DNA of 64,000 bases. It comes from Thiopseudomonas sp. GTDB taxonomy: Bacteria > Pseudomonadota > Gammaproteobacteria > Pseudomonadales > Pseudomonadaceae. A program made the translations under genes and the position numbers. Numbering within the stretch: position 1 is the first letter of the stretch; each line of letters begins with the position of its first letter. Location of the stretch: the NCBI GenBank assembly GCA_018384595.1, contig JAHAYO010000018.1, positions 62,001 to 126,000 of the forward strand, read 5' to 3'. Positions 20,201 to 26,952 of this stretch are shown here, one piece after another. Under the pieces are notes generated by a model. That model saw only the letters and a program-made list of their open reading frames with translations, ran no database searches and was not told where the DNA came from.

Positions 20201-20927
20201 TGCAGTAGTGGTTGGCCGTGAGCCGGCTGATGACAGCGTGCAGGTACGCATGGCGGTTGCCGTGGATGTGGGCAGCGAGCGCCTGCACTTTAGCGGTTTT
20301 GGCCTGACGGCTGATGTGGCCGGCAAGCTGCATATAGCGGATAACCTGACTGGCCGTGGTGTGTTGGAGCTGAACAAAGGCCGTTTTCGTGGCTACGGCC
20401 AGAAGTTAGACCTGCGCCGTGCCCGACTGCTGTTTTCGGGGCCGCTGACGCAGCCCTATATCGACATTGAAGCGGTGCGGGTAACCGGTGAGGTGACGGC
20501 CGGTCTGCGCGTCTCCGGCATGGCCGAGCAGCCGCAAACGCAGATATTTTCCGAGCCGCCCATGGCGCAAGAGCAAGCCATGTCGTGGTTGCTGCTGGGC
20601 AAGCCGTTGGGCGGGGGCGACGACGGCAATATGATGGCCGAAGCTGCGGTGGCCATGGGGCTGATGGGGGCATTGCCGGCCACGCAAAAGCTGGCCGACA
20701 GCCTAGGTATCCGTGACTTCGAGCTGGACAGCGAAGGCAGCGGCAACCAGACCAGCGTAGTGGCCAGCGGCCAGATTACCGAGCGCCTAAGCCTTAGATA
20801 CGGTGTTGGCATCTTCGAACCGAGTAGCACGCTGGGCTTGCGCTACCAGTTGAGCAAGCGTCTTTATCTGGACGCCGCCAGCGGTCTAGCCAACTCGCTG
20901 GACTTGTTTTACCGCAAGCGTTTTTGA
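17250..20927 (+). CDS. tamB: Translocation and assembly module subunit TamB
   Basis: 1225 residues, an AsmA-like bridge protein. One N-terminal membrane anchor (ITLKALSALVLLVLMLTAGVLALL) is followed by a very long, Leu/Gln-rich beta-taco repeat region filling the periplasm. The C-terminal DUF490 domain includes MSWLLLGKPLGGGD and a terminal YRKRF ending in aromatic Phe, as needed to engage the outer membrane/TamA. The unusual Gln/Leu density is biased composition but is normal for this family. The gene is coupled to tamA. Probably involved in phospholipid transport to the outer membrane and in barrel assembly, from work on E. coli. Confidence 0.94.
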   Translation: MNPAARITLKALSALVLLVLMLTAGVLALLSSEGGSRWLLQQVPGLETEGFQGRLLGQWQAEQLIWKDEQTRLELRQAQMWLDTACLWQGALCLKQLSAQQLRLELSEIEDSSSQPPDDIQLPDVQLPLALRVKQLQLGALYLNDAPLLSALQLVAELDGSQLQLDELKLELQGYQLGLSGQLQMQADWPLELTLEATGDLPDLGPQQVHLELGGALQQRIQLQAALAGVVQGQLQGQAVPLLAALPATLELNLDALQLAGVLPEGLAINGLQLKAEGDMATGFAWQLQIPLAAQQHPFVLRGKGQAGLESALIEQLTLSDAEHGQLTLQATANWQAELQASAQIQANHFAWHWLAGMEQAPVALRDAQVSLDYADASWRGQLQAALSGPAGDFELASRFQGDAEQAVLEPVLLTAGSGRVQGRVQAGWAEEPTWQAQLEIDALDPAYWAADWPGQLAGQLRSTGRLGAMLELDAQLDLTGHLRQHPLRLALTAAGQGESWQVPQLDVRLGDNRIQGQLQLDKKLAGQLQLALNQPAQIVPGVSGSVLGKVELGGSLQQADARLDLKAHNLAYDGQRVRQLALTANLKQGRQAALKLVAQGLASGEERLGQLELTADGSLEQHRLQAALKGPVANASLQLNGALDAEKMHWQGTLQQLQLAADTQHWQLQQPLAIDYAHEHYARLAAHCLVSTQGRLCAEGRQQLLPDLQLDYRLSDLLLAGLQPWLPDDLQLEGRLNGQIRLQQQHNALRGHLQLDAGQGALQLQQSGQRFAWQQLRLDSELLPERVNSQLRLQGSQQGELLLEASLDPRPANKPLSGQFSLKGLQLEALHGFVPDFEQLQGLIEGQGRLSGTLLEPRIDGDIRLSQGEIGGGQLPVMLEQLQLAVRIDGQQARIEGGWRSGERGTASVHGALAWADELQAELQLKGQALPVFVPPYADLLVAPDLQVNYDAQGLAVTGVVAVPSGSIVIKELPADSVSVSSDAVVVGREPADDSVQVRMAVAVDVGSERLHFSGFGLTADVAGKLHIADNLTGRGVLELNKGRFRGYGQKLDLRRARLLFSGPLTQPYIDIEAVRVTGEVTAGLRVSGMAEQPQTQIFSEPPMAQEQAMSWLLLGKPLGGGDDGNMMAEAAVAMGLMGALPATQKLADSLGIRDFELDSEGSGNQTSVVASGQITERLSLRYGVGIFEPSSTLGLRYQLSKRLYLDAASGLANSLDLFYRKRF

Positions 20928-21341
20928 TACCTGTTGAAAGCGTAAAGTTGGGCGGATAACAGCCTTAATCGCACCAGCAACAGCGGCCTTGCCGGCCAGC
21001 AAGCGCCCGCTGTCGCCAGAATCCTGCTATACTCTGGCGCATGTTAGGCAGCCTGCGAGGCTTTATGTTTACCTTTGCCATAGGTATCTCCCCATCCATC
21101 TCCCCCCATCTTCTTGACTGCCAGTGGCGTGGTGGTCGTTAGCGAATTTTCTGGTCTGTGAATTTCTGGGCAGCACGACCCGCCCAAATAACGATGTTCA
21201 AGACACAAGGAATCTCTTAAAAAGCGCTGTGATACTGGCTTTTTGGCCGTATCAGTAATCTGTTTGGCAAGTATGCCCAGTGTTTTTTCAGAGCATCCCT
21301 GCTGCATTGCCCAAGGCAATGCCAGAAGAGAGGCTGACACC
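20928..21341. other. 414-base gap: hairpins upstream of SMR pair, no gene
   Basis: No supported gene; the 99-residue minus ORF has no recognisable features. A hairpin ACAGCGG...CCGCTGT lies at 20980-21013 without T-run, and a GCCAGA/TCTGGC inverted repeat surrounds TATACT at 21015-21037. AGCCTGCGAGGCT followed by TTATGTTT (21050-21070) could be a weak tamB terminator. Nearer the SMR gene there is a perfect inverted repeat at 21304-21322. I looked for guanidine riboswitch consensus elements and did not find them. Confidence 0.5.
21304..21322 (+). promoter_or_regulatory. Inverted repeat in the leader of the SMR pair
   Basis: Perfect 8-bp arms GCATTGCC/GGCAATGC with 3-base spacer, ending 19 bases before the ATG and just before the GAGAGG ribosome site. 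It may be an operator or a translation-affecting hairpin. Confidence 0.45.
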
Positions 21342-21704
21342 ATGTATTACTGGATCATGCTGGGCCTGGCCGTTATGGCTGAGGTTACCAGCACTGTGGG
21401 CATGAAATATGCCGCCACTCATTCACCGCTAGCCGGCTACGCGCTGATGACGGTGATGATTTCTTTTTCCATCTGGGCTTTTTCCCGCGCGGTGATGCAC
21501 ATCCCGCTGGCAGTTTCCTATGCCATCTGGGAAGGGGCCGGACTGTTCCTGATCGCCATGGCCGGTATGTGGCTGTTTGGCGAATACCTCAACTTCAAAC
21601 AAGTGCTGGCCATCGGCCTGATGATGCTTGGCCTGTTGCTGGTGACCTTTGATAAAGGCGCGCCGGCGGACGAAGCCGAAGCGCAGGGCAGGGTAGCAGC
21701 ATGA
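21342..21704 (+). CDS. Paired SMR transporter subunit, MdtJ-like
   Basis: 120 residues from ATG 21342 with GAGAGG upstream; the track start is too early. Four transmembrane helices. It opens MYYWIMLGLAVMAEVTSTVGMKYA, with the essential TM1 Glu of small multidrug resistance proteins, followed by AVSYAIWEGAGL in TM3 (MdtJ: AYALWEGIG). A charged, Ala-rich tail follows TM4. MdtJI exports spermidine in E. coli; other SMR pairs export quaternary ammonium or guanidinium compounds. The ATGA overlap with the next gene indicates a heterodimer. Substrate is inference; MdtJ-like features outweigh SugE/Gdx ones. Confidence 0.85.
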   Translation: MYYWIMLGLAVMAEVTSTVGMKYAATHSPLAGYALMTVMISFSIWAFSRAVMHIPLAVSYAIWEGAGLFLIAMAGMWLFGEYLNFKQVLAIGLMMLGLLLVTFDKGAPADEAEAQGRVAA

Positions 21705-22018
21705 TGATTCCTGCTACCTTGCTGGTGGGTTCGGTATCGCTGGACCTAGTGGCTAACTACTGCGTTAAACGCTCCGAGGGATTTGAGCGCAAGGTCTGGG
21801 GGTTTGCCGGCCTGTTGCTGATCATTCTGGCCTTTGTGCTGCTTAGCTTTGTGGTGCGCTATATGCCGCTGGGTATCGCCTATTCGGCTTGGGGCAGTTT
21901 AGGCGTGCTGGGCACGGTCACGCTGGACCGCTTTTTATTTAACTCTCGTCTGGGCCGTCGCGGCATTATCGGTATAGCCTGCATCATTGTCGGCATTATT
22001 GGCCTGCAACTGGCCTGA
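21701..22018 (+). CDS. Paired SMR transporter subunit, MdtI-like
   Basis: 105 residues, four transmembrane helices. Aligning TM1 with MdtI (ALAIVLEIVANVFLK) gives GSVSLDLVANYCVK, so the usually invariant membrane Glu is Asp here. KRSEGFERKVWGF after TM1 and IAYSAWGSLGVLGT in TM3 match the MdtI side of the pair. It starts inside the stop of the MdtJ-like gene (ATGA) and probably forms the second half of the heterodimer. A GCTGTAGGC/GCCTGCAGC hairpin lies beyond the stop. Confidence 0.85.
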   Translation: MMIPATLLVGSVSLDLVANYCVKRSEGFERKVWGFAGLLLIILAFVLLSFVVRYMPLGIAYSAWGSLGVLGTVTLDRFLFNSRLGRRGIIGIACIIVGIIGLQLA

Positions 22019-22083
22019 CTCTGCCACCCCGCTGTAGGCTTGTGCCTGCAGCCGGGCTAGAAAATCTGTCTTTTTTTGCCTGC

Positions 22084-22099
22084 TGGCACGCCTTTTGCT
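22084..22099 (+). promoter_or_regulatory. Sigma-54 promoter of the flgF operon
   Basis: TGGCACG-CCTT-TTGCT, a full match to the -24/-12 consensus TGGCAC-N5-TTGCW with ten bases between GG and GC, about 60 bases before the flgF start. Polar flagellar genes of class II/III in pseudomonads are driven by RpoN with FleQ or FleR. Confidence 0.9.
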
Positions 22100-22155
22100 T
22101 TTATTTCTCCAGATAGATTGGGCCGTCAATTTGCGGCCGTTGACGGAGAATAACC

Positions 22156-22896
22156 ATGGACAAGATGCTTTACATTTCCATGACCGGCGCCAGCCAGAAC
22201 ACCAAGGCGCTGCAGGCGCACGCCAACAACCTGGCCAACGTTTCCACCAGCGGCTTTCGGCGTGATTTTGAACAGGCGCGTTCCATGCCGGTGTTTGGTG
22301 ACGGTTTACCGGCGCGGGCCTACGCAATGACGGAACGGCCCGGTACTGACTTTACGCCAGGCACCTTGCAAGAAACCGGCCGTGATCTGGATGTGGCCGC
22401 GCAGGGCGACGCTTGGGTAGCGGTGCAGGCACCGGACGGCTCCGAAGCCTATGTGCGTACTGCCAGCATGACGGTAGACGCCTTTGGCATGCTGCGTACC
22501 GCGGCGGGTTTGCCGGTGCTGGGCAATGCCGGCCCGATTGCGGTGCCGCCTGAACAAAAAATCGAAATTGCCCAAGACGGCACCATCAGTATCCGTGCGC
22601 TGGGTGAAAACCCTGACGTAATGGCTGAAGTGGATCGCATCAAGCTGGTGCTACCTGAACGTGGTCAGCTGCAAAAAATGGACGATGCGCTGGTGCGTGG
22701 CAAGGATGGCCAAGTATTTGAGCCGGATGCCAATGCCCGTCTGATCTCCGGCTTTACCGAATCCAGTAACGTCAACGCGGTGGCGGAGATGACAGCCATG
22801 CTGTCACTGTCGCGCCAGTTTGAGCTGCACGTAAAAATGATGCGCACCGCAGAAGAGAATGCGTCCTCGGTGGCACGAATCATGCAGCTGAGTTGA
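22156..22896 (+). CDS. flgF: Flagellar basal-body rod protein FlgF
   Basis: 246 residues, proximal rod protein exported by the flagellar type III system. N-terminal rod domain LQAHANNLANVSTSGFRRD, the family ANNLAN signature (residues ~21-35); central D1 domain; C-terminal ARLISGFTESSNVNAV and a helix ending ENASSVARIMQLS that packs with the N-terminus. First gene after the sigma-54 promoter. A hairpin ATGCGTCA/TGACGCAT sits between it and flgG. Confidence 0.94.
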   Translation: MDKMLYISMTGASQNTKALQAHANNLANVSTSGFRRDFEQARSMPVFGDGLPARAYAMTERPGTDFTPGTLQETGRDLDVAAQGDAWVAVQAPDGSEAYVRTASMTVDAFGMLRTAAGLPVLGNAGPIAVPPEQKIEIAQDGTISIRALGENPDVMAEVDRIKLVLPERGQLQKMDDALVRGKDGQVFEPDANARLISGFTESSNVNAVAEMTAMLSLSRQFELHVKMMRTAEENASSVARIMQLS

Positions 22897-22952
22897 TAAC
22901 CGCATCATTTGAACACTATGCGTCACCCTTTTGACGCATAAGGAGAAACACC

Positions 22953-23738
22953 ATGTTACCTTCACTTTGGGTCGCCAAAACAGGCTTGTCCGCGCAGGAC
23001 ATGAACCTGACCACCATTTCCAACAACTTGGCCAACGTGTCTACCACCGGTTTTAAGCGTGACCGTGCCGAGTTTGAAGATTTGCTGTACCAGATTCGCC
23101 GCCAGCCCGGAGGCCAGTCCAGCCAGGACAGCGAGTTGCCCAGTGGCTTGCAGCTGGGAACTGGTGTGCGCATTGTCGGCACGCAAAAGATTTTTACCGA
23201 AGGCAGCCTGCAGACCACCGAGCAGCCGTTGGATATGGCCATTAACGGGCGTGGTTTTTTCCAGATCATGATGCCCGACGGCACCATCAGCTATACCCGT
23301 GACGGTAGCTTTCAGCTTAACTCTGACGGACAGGTGGTGACCTCCAGCGGCTATCCGCTGGAACCGGCCATTGTGCTGCCCGAACAGGTACGCAACTTTA
23401 CCGTGGGCGAGGACGGTACTGTGTCGGTCACCATCGCTAACGATCCGCAGCCGCAGATTCTGGGCAATATCCAGACCGTAGACTTCATCAACTACGCCGG
23501 TCTTGAAGCCATTGGCAACAACCTGTTCCTCGAAACCGGTGCCAGTGGCGCGCCGCAGGCCGGTATGCCGGGCACCAACGGGCTGGGCATCATCATGCAA
23601 AATACGCTGGAAAACTCCAACGTCAGCGTGGTGGAAGAACTGGTCAATATGATCACCACCCAGCGTGCCTATGAGATGAACTCCAAAGTCATTTCTACCG
23701 CTGACCAGATGCTGTCTTTTATTACGCAGAAACTTTAA
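22953..23738 (+). CDS. flgG: Flagellar distal rod protein FlgG
   Basis: 261 residues, the usual length. NNLANVSTTGFKRDRAEFEDLLYQ near the N-terminus, the LDMAINGRGFFQ segment at the start of the D1 domain, and the ENSNVSVVEELVNMITTQRAYEMNSK helix at the C-terminus are diagnostic. It forms the distal rod that passes through the LP ring. AAGGAG lies 7 bases upstream. Operon position between flgF and flgH. Confidence 0.97.
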   Translation: MLPSLWVAKTGLSAQDMNLTTISNNLANVSTTGFKRDRAEFEDLLYQIRRQPGGQSSQDSELPSGLQLGTGVRIVGTQKIFTEGSLQTTEQPLDMAINGRGFFQIMMPDGTISYTRDGSFQLNSDGQVVTSSGYPLEPAIVLPEQVRNFTVGEDGTVSVTIANDPQPQILGNIQTVDFINYAGLEAIGNNLFLETGASGAPQAGMPGTNGLGIIMQNTLENSNVSVVEELVNMITTQRAYEMNSKVISTADQMLSFITQKL

Positions 23739-23757
23739 TTAAGGCCGAGGTGATGTC

Positions 23758-24477
23758 ATGAAAATCCGACTGATACTTGCACAACTGGCAGTGGCAGCGT
23801 TGTTGGGCGGGTGCATTCAGACACCGCCCAAGCCCAATGACCCCTATTACGCGCCTGTGGTGCCACGCATACCGGTGCCTGCTGAGCAAAATATGGGTGC
23901 TATCTACCAGCCTAGTTTTGAAAGCAATTATTTCACCGACCGCAAGGCGTTTCGTGTCGGCGATATTATTACCATTGACCTTAACGAGCGGACGCAGGCC
24001 AGCAAACAGGCCAACTCCAGCATGCAAAAAGATAGCGAGATCAACATGGGCGTGCCTAACATTTTGGGCATGGCCGTGGCCCCCAAAAACCCGCTGGCAG
24101 GCGTCAAGGCGCTGGGTATGACCAACCCCAATCTCAGCTTAGAAGCGAGTGCCAATGGCAGCCGCAGTAATAGCGGCTCGGGTCAGGCAGGGCAGAGCAA
24201 CAGCCTCAGCGGGTCGATTACCGTCACCGTGGCCGATGTGCTGCCCAACGGTGTGTTGGTGGTGCGTGGCGAAAAGTGGCTCACGCTCAATACTGGCGAT
24301 GAGCTGATCCGTATTTCGGGTCTGGTGCGCGCCGATGATATCAGCACCGATAACCGAGTATCGTCCACGCGCATTGCCGATGCGCGCATTACCTACTCGG
24401 GCACGGGTGCCTTTGCCAATACCAGCAAACCGGGCTGGCTAAGCCGGTTTTTTATGAGCCCAGCGTGGCCGCTGTAA
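23758..24477 (+). CDS. flgH: Flagellar L-ring protein FlgH
   Basis: 239-residue outer-membrane lipoprotein forming the L ring. The signal peptide ends in the lipobox LLGGC (Cys 20), then [12 protein letters not shown]. The core holds [19 protein letters not shown] and [19 protein letters not shown] with VRADDIS, typical of FlgH. Slightly longer than E. coli FlgH (232). Lies 19 bases after flgG and 13 before flgI. Confidence 0.95.
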   Translation: MKIRLILAQLAVAALLGGCIQTPPKPNDPYYAPVVPRIPVPAEQNMGAIYQPSFESNYFTDRKAFRVGDIITIDLNERTQASKQANSSMQKDSEINMGVPNILGMAVAPKNPLAGVKALGMTNPNLSLEASANGSRSNSGSGQAGQSNSLSGSITVTVADVLPNGVLVVRGEKWLTLNTGDELIRISGLVRADDISTDNRVSSTRIADARITYSGTGAFANTSKPGWLSRFFMSPAWPL

Positions 24478-24490
24478 CGAGGTGCATGTT

Positions 24491-25594
24491 ATGTACAAGT
24501 ATTTTCTGACCCTGCTGTGTACGCTTAGCATGCTGGCCCCAGCCCATGCTGAGCGACTCAAAGACCTCGCCACCATACAGGGGGTGCGTAATAACCAGTT
24601 GATTGGTTACGGTCTGGTGGTTGGCCTAAATGGCAGTGGTGACCAAACCACGCAAACGCCCTTCACCGTGCAGACCTTCAACAATATGCTGTCTGAATTT
24701 GGCATTCGCGTACCGCCGGGCATGGGCAATATTCAGCTGAAAAACGTCGCTGCCGTGTCGATTCACGCTGATTTACCGCCTTTTTCCCGTCCAGGCCAGA
24801 CAATCGACATTACCGTGTCGTCGATTGGTAACGCCAAAAGCCTGCGCGGCGGCAGTTTGCTGATGTCACCGTTGAAAGGCATTGATGGCAACGTCTATGC
24901 CATTGCCCAGGGCAACCTGGTGGTGGGCGGTTTTGACGCCGGCGGTGCCGATGGTTCGCGGATTACCGTCAATGTACCGTCAACCGGACGTATTCCTGGC
25001 GGTGCCACGGTCGAGCGTTCCGTGCCGACGGCTTTTAATCAGGGCGATTATTTGATCCTAAACCTTAACCGGCCTGATTTCACCACCGCGAAAAACATTG
25101 TAGACAAGCTCAACGACATGCTGGGCCCAGGCGTAGCGCAGGCGATGGATGCGGGCTCCATCCGCGTGGCTGCGCCGCTGGACCCAGGGCAGCGGGTGGA
25201 TTACTTCTCGATTATCGAAAATCTGGAGGTGGAAGCCGGCAAAGCGGTGGCTAAGGTGATTATCAATTCGCGTACCGGAACCATTGTCATTGGCCAAGAT
25301 GTGCGGGTGCAGCCGGCAGCGGTGACCCACGGTAGTTTGATGGTGGCCATCAGTGAGGATTATTCGGTGAGCCAACCCGAGCCGTTTTCGGGCGGCGAAA
25401 CCGTGGTTACTCCGCGCTCGAAGGTGAATGCCGAACAGGAACAGCGGCCCATGTTTAAGTTTGCACCGGGCACCACGCTGGAAGAAATTGTGCGGGCGGT
25501 CAATCAGGTGGGCGCTTCGCCTTCCGATCTGATGGCGATTCTGGAGGCGCTCAAGCAAGCAGGAGCCTTGCAGGCCGACCTGATTGTTATTTAA
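24491..25594 (+). CDS. flgI: Flagellar P-ring protein FlgI
   Basis: 367 residues from ATG 24491 with ACGAGG 8 bases upstream; the track's GTG at 24482 would put the ribosome site against the start. Signal peptide [17 protein letters not shown] then [21 protein letters not shown], the family opening. [19 protein letters not shown] and the C-terminal [30 protein letters not shown] are all diagnostic. It builds the periplasmic P ring. A strong terminator follows at once, so this operon ends here; in Pseudomonas flgJ, flgK and flgL would follow. Confidence 0.96.
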   Translation: MYKYFLTLLCTLSMLAPAHAERLKDLATIQGVRNNQLIGYGLVVGLNGSGDQTTQTPFTVQTFNNMLSEFGIRVPPGMGNIQLKNVAAVSIHADLPPFSRPGQTIDITVSSIGNAKSLRGGSLLMSPLKGIDGNVYAIAQGNLVVGGFDAGGADGSRITVNVPSTGRIPGGATVERSVPTAFNQGDYLILNLNRPDFTTAKNIVDKLNDMLGPGVAQAMDAGSIRVAAPLDPGQRVDYFSIIENLEVEAGKAVAKVIINSRTGTIVIGQDVRVQPAAVTHGSLMVAISEDYSVSQPEPFSGGETVVTPRSKVNAEQEQRPMFKFAPGTTLEEIVRAVNQVGASPSDLMAILEALKQAGALQADLIVI

Positions 25595-25616
25595 AGGCTG
25601 ATCGAGCCCTTGCTTT

Positions 25617-25645
25617 GCCCCAGCCCTGTGCTGGGGCTTTTTTTT
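25617..25645 (+). terminator. Terminator of flgFGHI
   Basis: GCCCCAGC-CCTGT-GCTGGGGC followed by eight T, 23 bases after the flgI stop. Confidence 0.93.
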
Positions 25646-25649
25646 GTGC

Positions 25650-26153
25650 TCAATCCGCTGGGCAGAGGCTCAACAGAAAGGCATCACCGGGCGGCAGCGC
25701 CTCAATATGCAGGGAGTCGCCCGCCCCAGACACCAGATCGCCGGTGGCGCAGTTGAGCATGGCGCGGCTGCTAACGGGTTGATCGCCATAGGGTAGCGAG
25801 AAATACAGGTAGTCAAACTCCAGCATGACGCCGTCCTCGTGCTCAAAGACTTCCTGTATGCCGCTGATCACCTGCAGCCCGCTGACGACCGGTTTCCATT
25901 GTGTCCATGGATGGCCGCTTAGTACCTGCTGTTCCTGTTGCACGATGATGGCATCTGCCGGCAGTGCCTGCAGTACACGCGGGTGCCAGGCGTAGTCGGC
26001 CTGTGCCAGATAGCCGCCGTAGCCAACCAACACCAGCAAAGCACCCAACAAGGCGCGAATCACTATCAACCGTCGGTATAACAACCCGCCAAGTGCCAGC
26101 AGGATGCAGGCAGTACCAAGGGGGAGGGCAGTTAGAAGCAGCGTGGTATTCAT
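25650..26153 (-). CDS. Membrane protein of unknown function, paralogue 1 of 3
   Basis: 167 residues: two N-terminal hydrophobic helices (LLLTALPLGTACILLALGGLLY; IRALLGALLVLVGYGGYL), then a soluble domain. It shares with the proteins at 28813-29331 and 29478-29993 the same spaced pattern: GYxxY, a W after the second helix, LPADAI (LPDSAV, QPDADI), a PW...P pair, a DG before a YxFS/YSFE/YEFI segment, an LNC motif at ~130, and a Cys near the C-terminus. Function unknown. Unlike the other two it is not directly behind a symporter gene but lies on the far side of the first symporter module, divergent from it. Confidence 0.7.
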   Translation of the reverse strand: MNTTLLLTALPLGTACILLALGGLLYRRLIVIRALLGALLVLVGYGGYLAQADYAWHPRVLQALPADAIIVQQEQQVLSGHPWTQWKPVVSGLQVISGIQEVFEHEDGVMLEFDYLYFSLPYGDQPVSSRAMLNCATGDLVSGAGDSLHIEALPPGDAFLLSLCPAD

Positions 26154-26687
26154 TCATAGGTCCGGTGGCAGCGTGCAGAGGGTGTGCAGTGTACCTACCC
26201 TAAAGCGTGACGGGCAGCCATCTGCGTGACCTTTTCAGCCTTGCGCGCCGCTCATCCTTTGGTCGGTATCGACTGAGCAGCGTGTGTGCACGTCGCCTGT
26301 CATGCATCGGCAAAGTGGTGCAAGCAGTCTCACGGATGGAGGGGGGCTGCAGCGTTGCTTAACTAGATAAATGGATATCGAGCTATCGGCTGCATGCTAA
26401 TAGATACCTTGCTAAGCTATTGTTTTTAAATGATTGCGTGTCTTAGCTAAGGGTTTTTATACGGGTGGCGCATGTGGGTTTTGTTGGCTGGCTCGAGTGC
26501 AAGCATGCTGGCTGGGCTTTCTCGGTGGCGCTCTGGTTAGCTATGTGTGCTACTTGCTAGCTTGCTCATAAGACTAATGTCGGGGCTTTCTAAACCGCTG
26601 CACATTTTGCAATATTCCGCCCCGTAAGCGCTCCAGGCCATGGCCGGCAGGAGCAGTACGACAATAAAAATGAGCGGAGTACGCACT
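26154..26687. other. 534-base divergent promoter region, no gene
   Basis: Lies between paralogue 1 (minus) and the first symporter module (plus). Contains AT-rich stretches and a 10-base palindrome CTTAGCTAAG at 26442-26451, with a related TTGCTAAGC 23 bases before it. I could not place a convincing -35/-10 or sigma-54 site. ORFs in the track here are shadows. Confidence 0.4.
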
Positions 26688-26948
26688 ATGGTCGATAAAG
26701 AAGTAGCGCAGGCATATTGGAAGGCGAACCTTCGCCTGATCATGTCCTGTCTGGCTGTTTGGGCTTTCGTGGGATATGGCATTGCCATTTTCCTGCGTCG
26801 AGCCCTGTCCGACATCACCTTTGGTGGTGTCGACATCGGGTTCTGGTTTTCCCACCAGGGCGCCATCATCAGCTTCGTTGGTCTGGTATTTTTCTACGCC
26901 TGGCGTATGAACCAGATCGACAAGCATTTCGGCATGAGCGAGGACTAA
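26688..26948 (+). CDS. Sodium:solute symporter small subunit, DUF4212 family (module 1)
   Basis: 86 residues from ATG 26688 with GCGGAG upstream. Two transmembrane helices: NLRLIMSCLAVWAFVGYGIAIF and FWFSHQGAIISFVGLVFFYAW, the second ending in AWRMNQIDKHFG. The YWKANLRL start, FWF-x-x-QG and YAWRMN are the DUF4212 (putative solute:sodium symporter small subunit) signature, not the DUF485/YjcH of actP operons, although the arrangement is analogous. The large subunit begins 4 bases after its stop. Confidence 0.88.
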   Translation: MVDKEVAQAYWKANLRLIMSCLAVWAFVGYGIAIFLRRALSDITFGGVDIGFWFSHQGAIISFVGLVFFYAWRMNQIDKHFGMSED

Positions 26949-26952
26949 GATC

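Noticed and set aside
20928-21341. Guanidine riboswitch upstream of the SMR pair
   Set aside because: ACGA occurs at two places but not as the loop of well-paired hairpins, and the guanidine-I conserved core is absent.
26154-26687. Sigma-54 promoter for symporter module 1
   Set aside because: TGGC sequences occur but none has a GC at the required ten-base spacing with a TTGC/TGC context.
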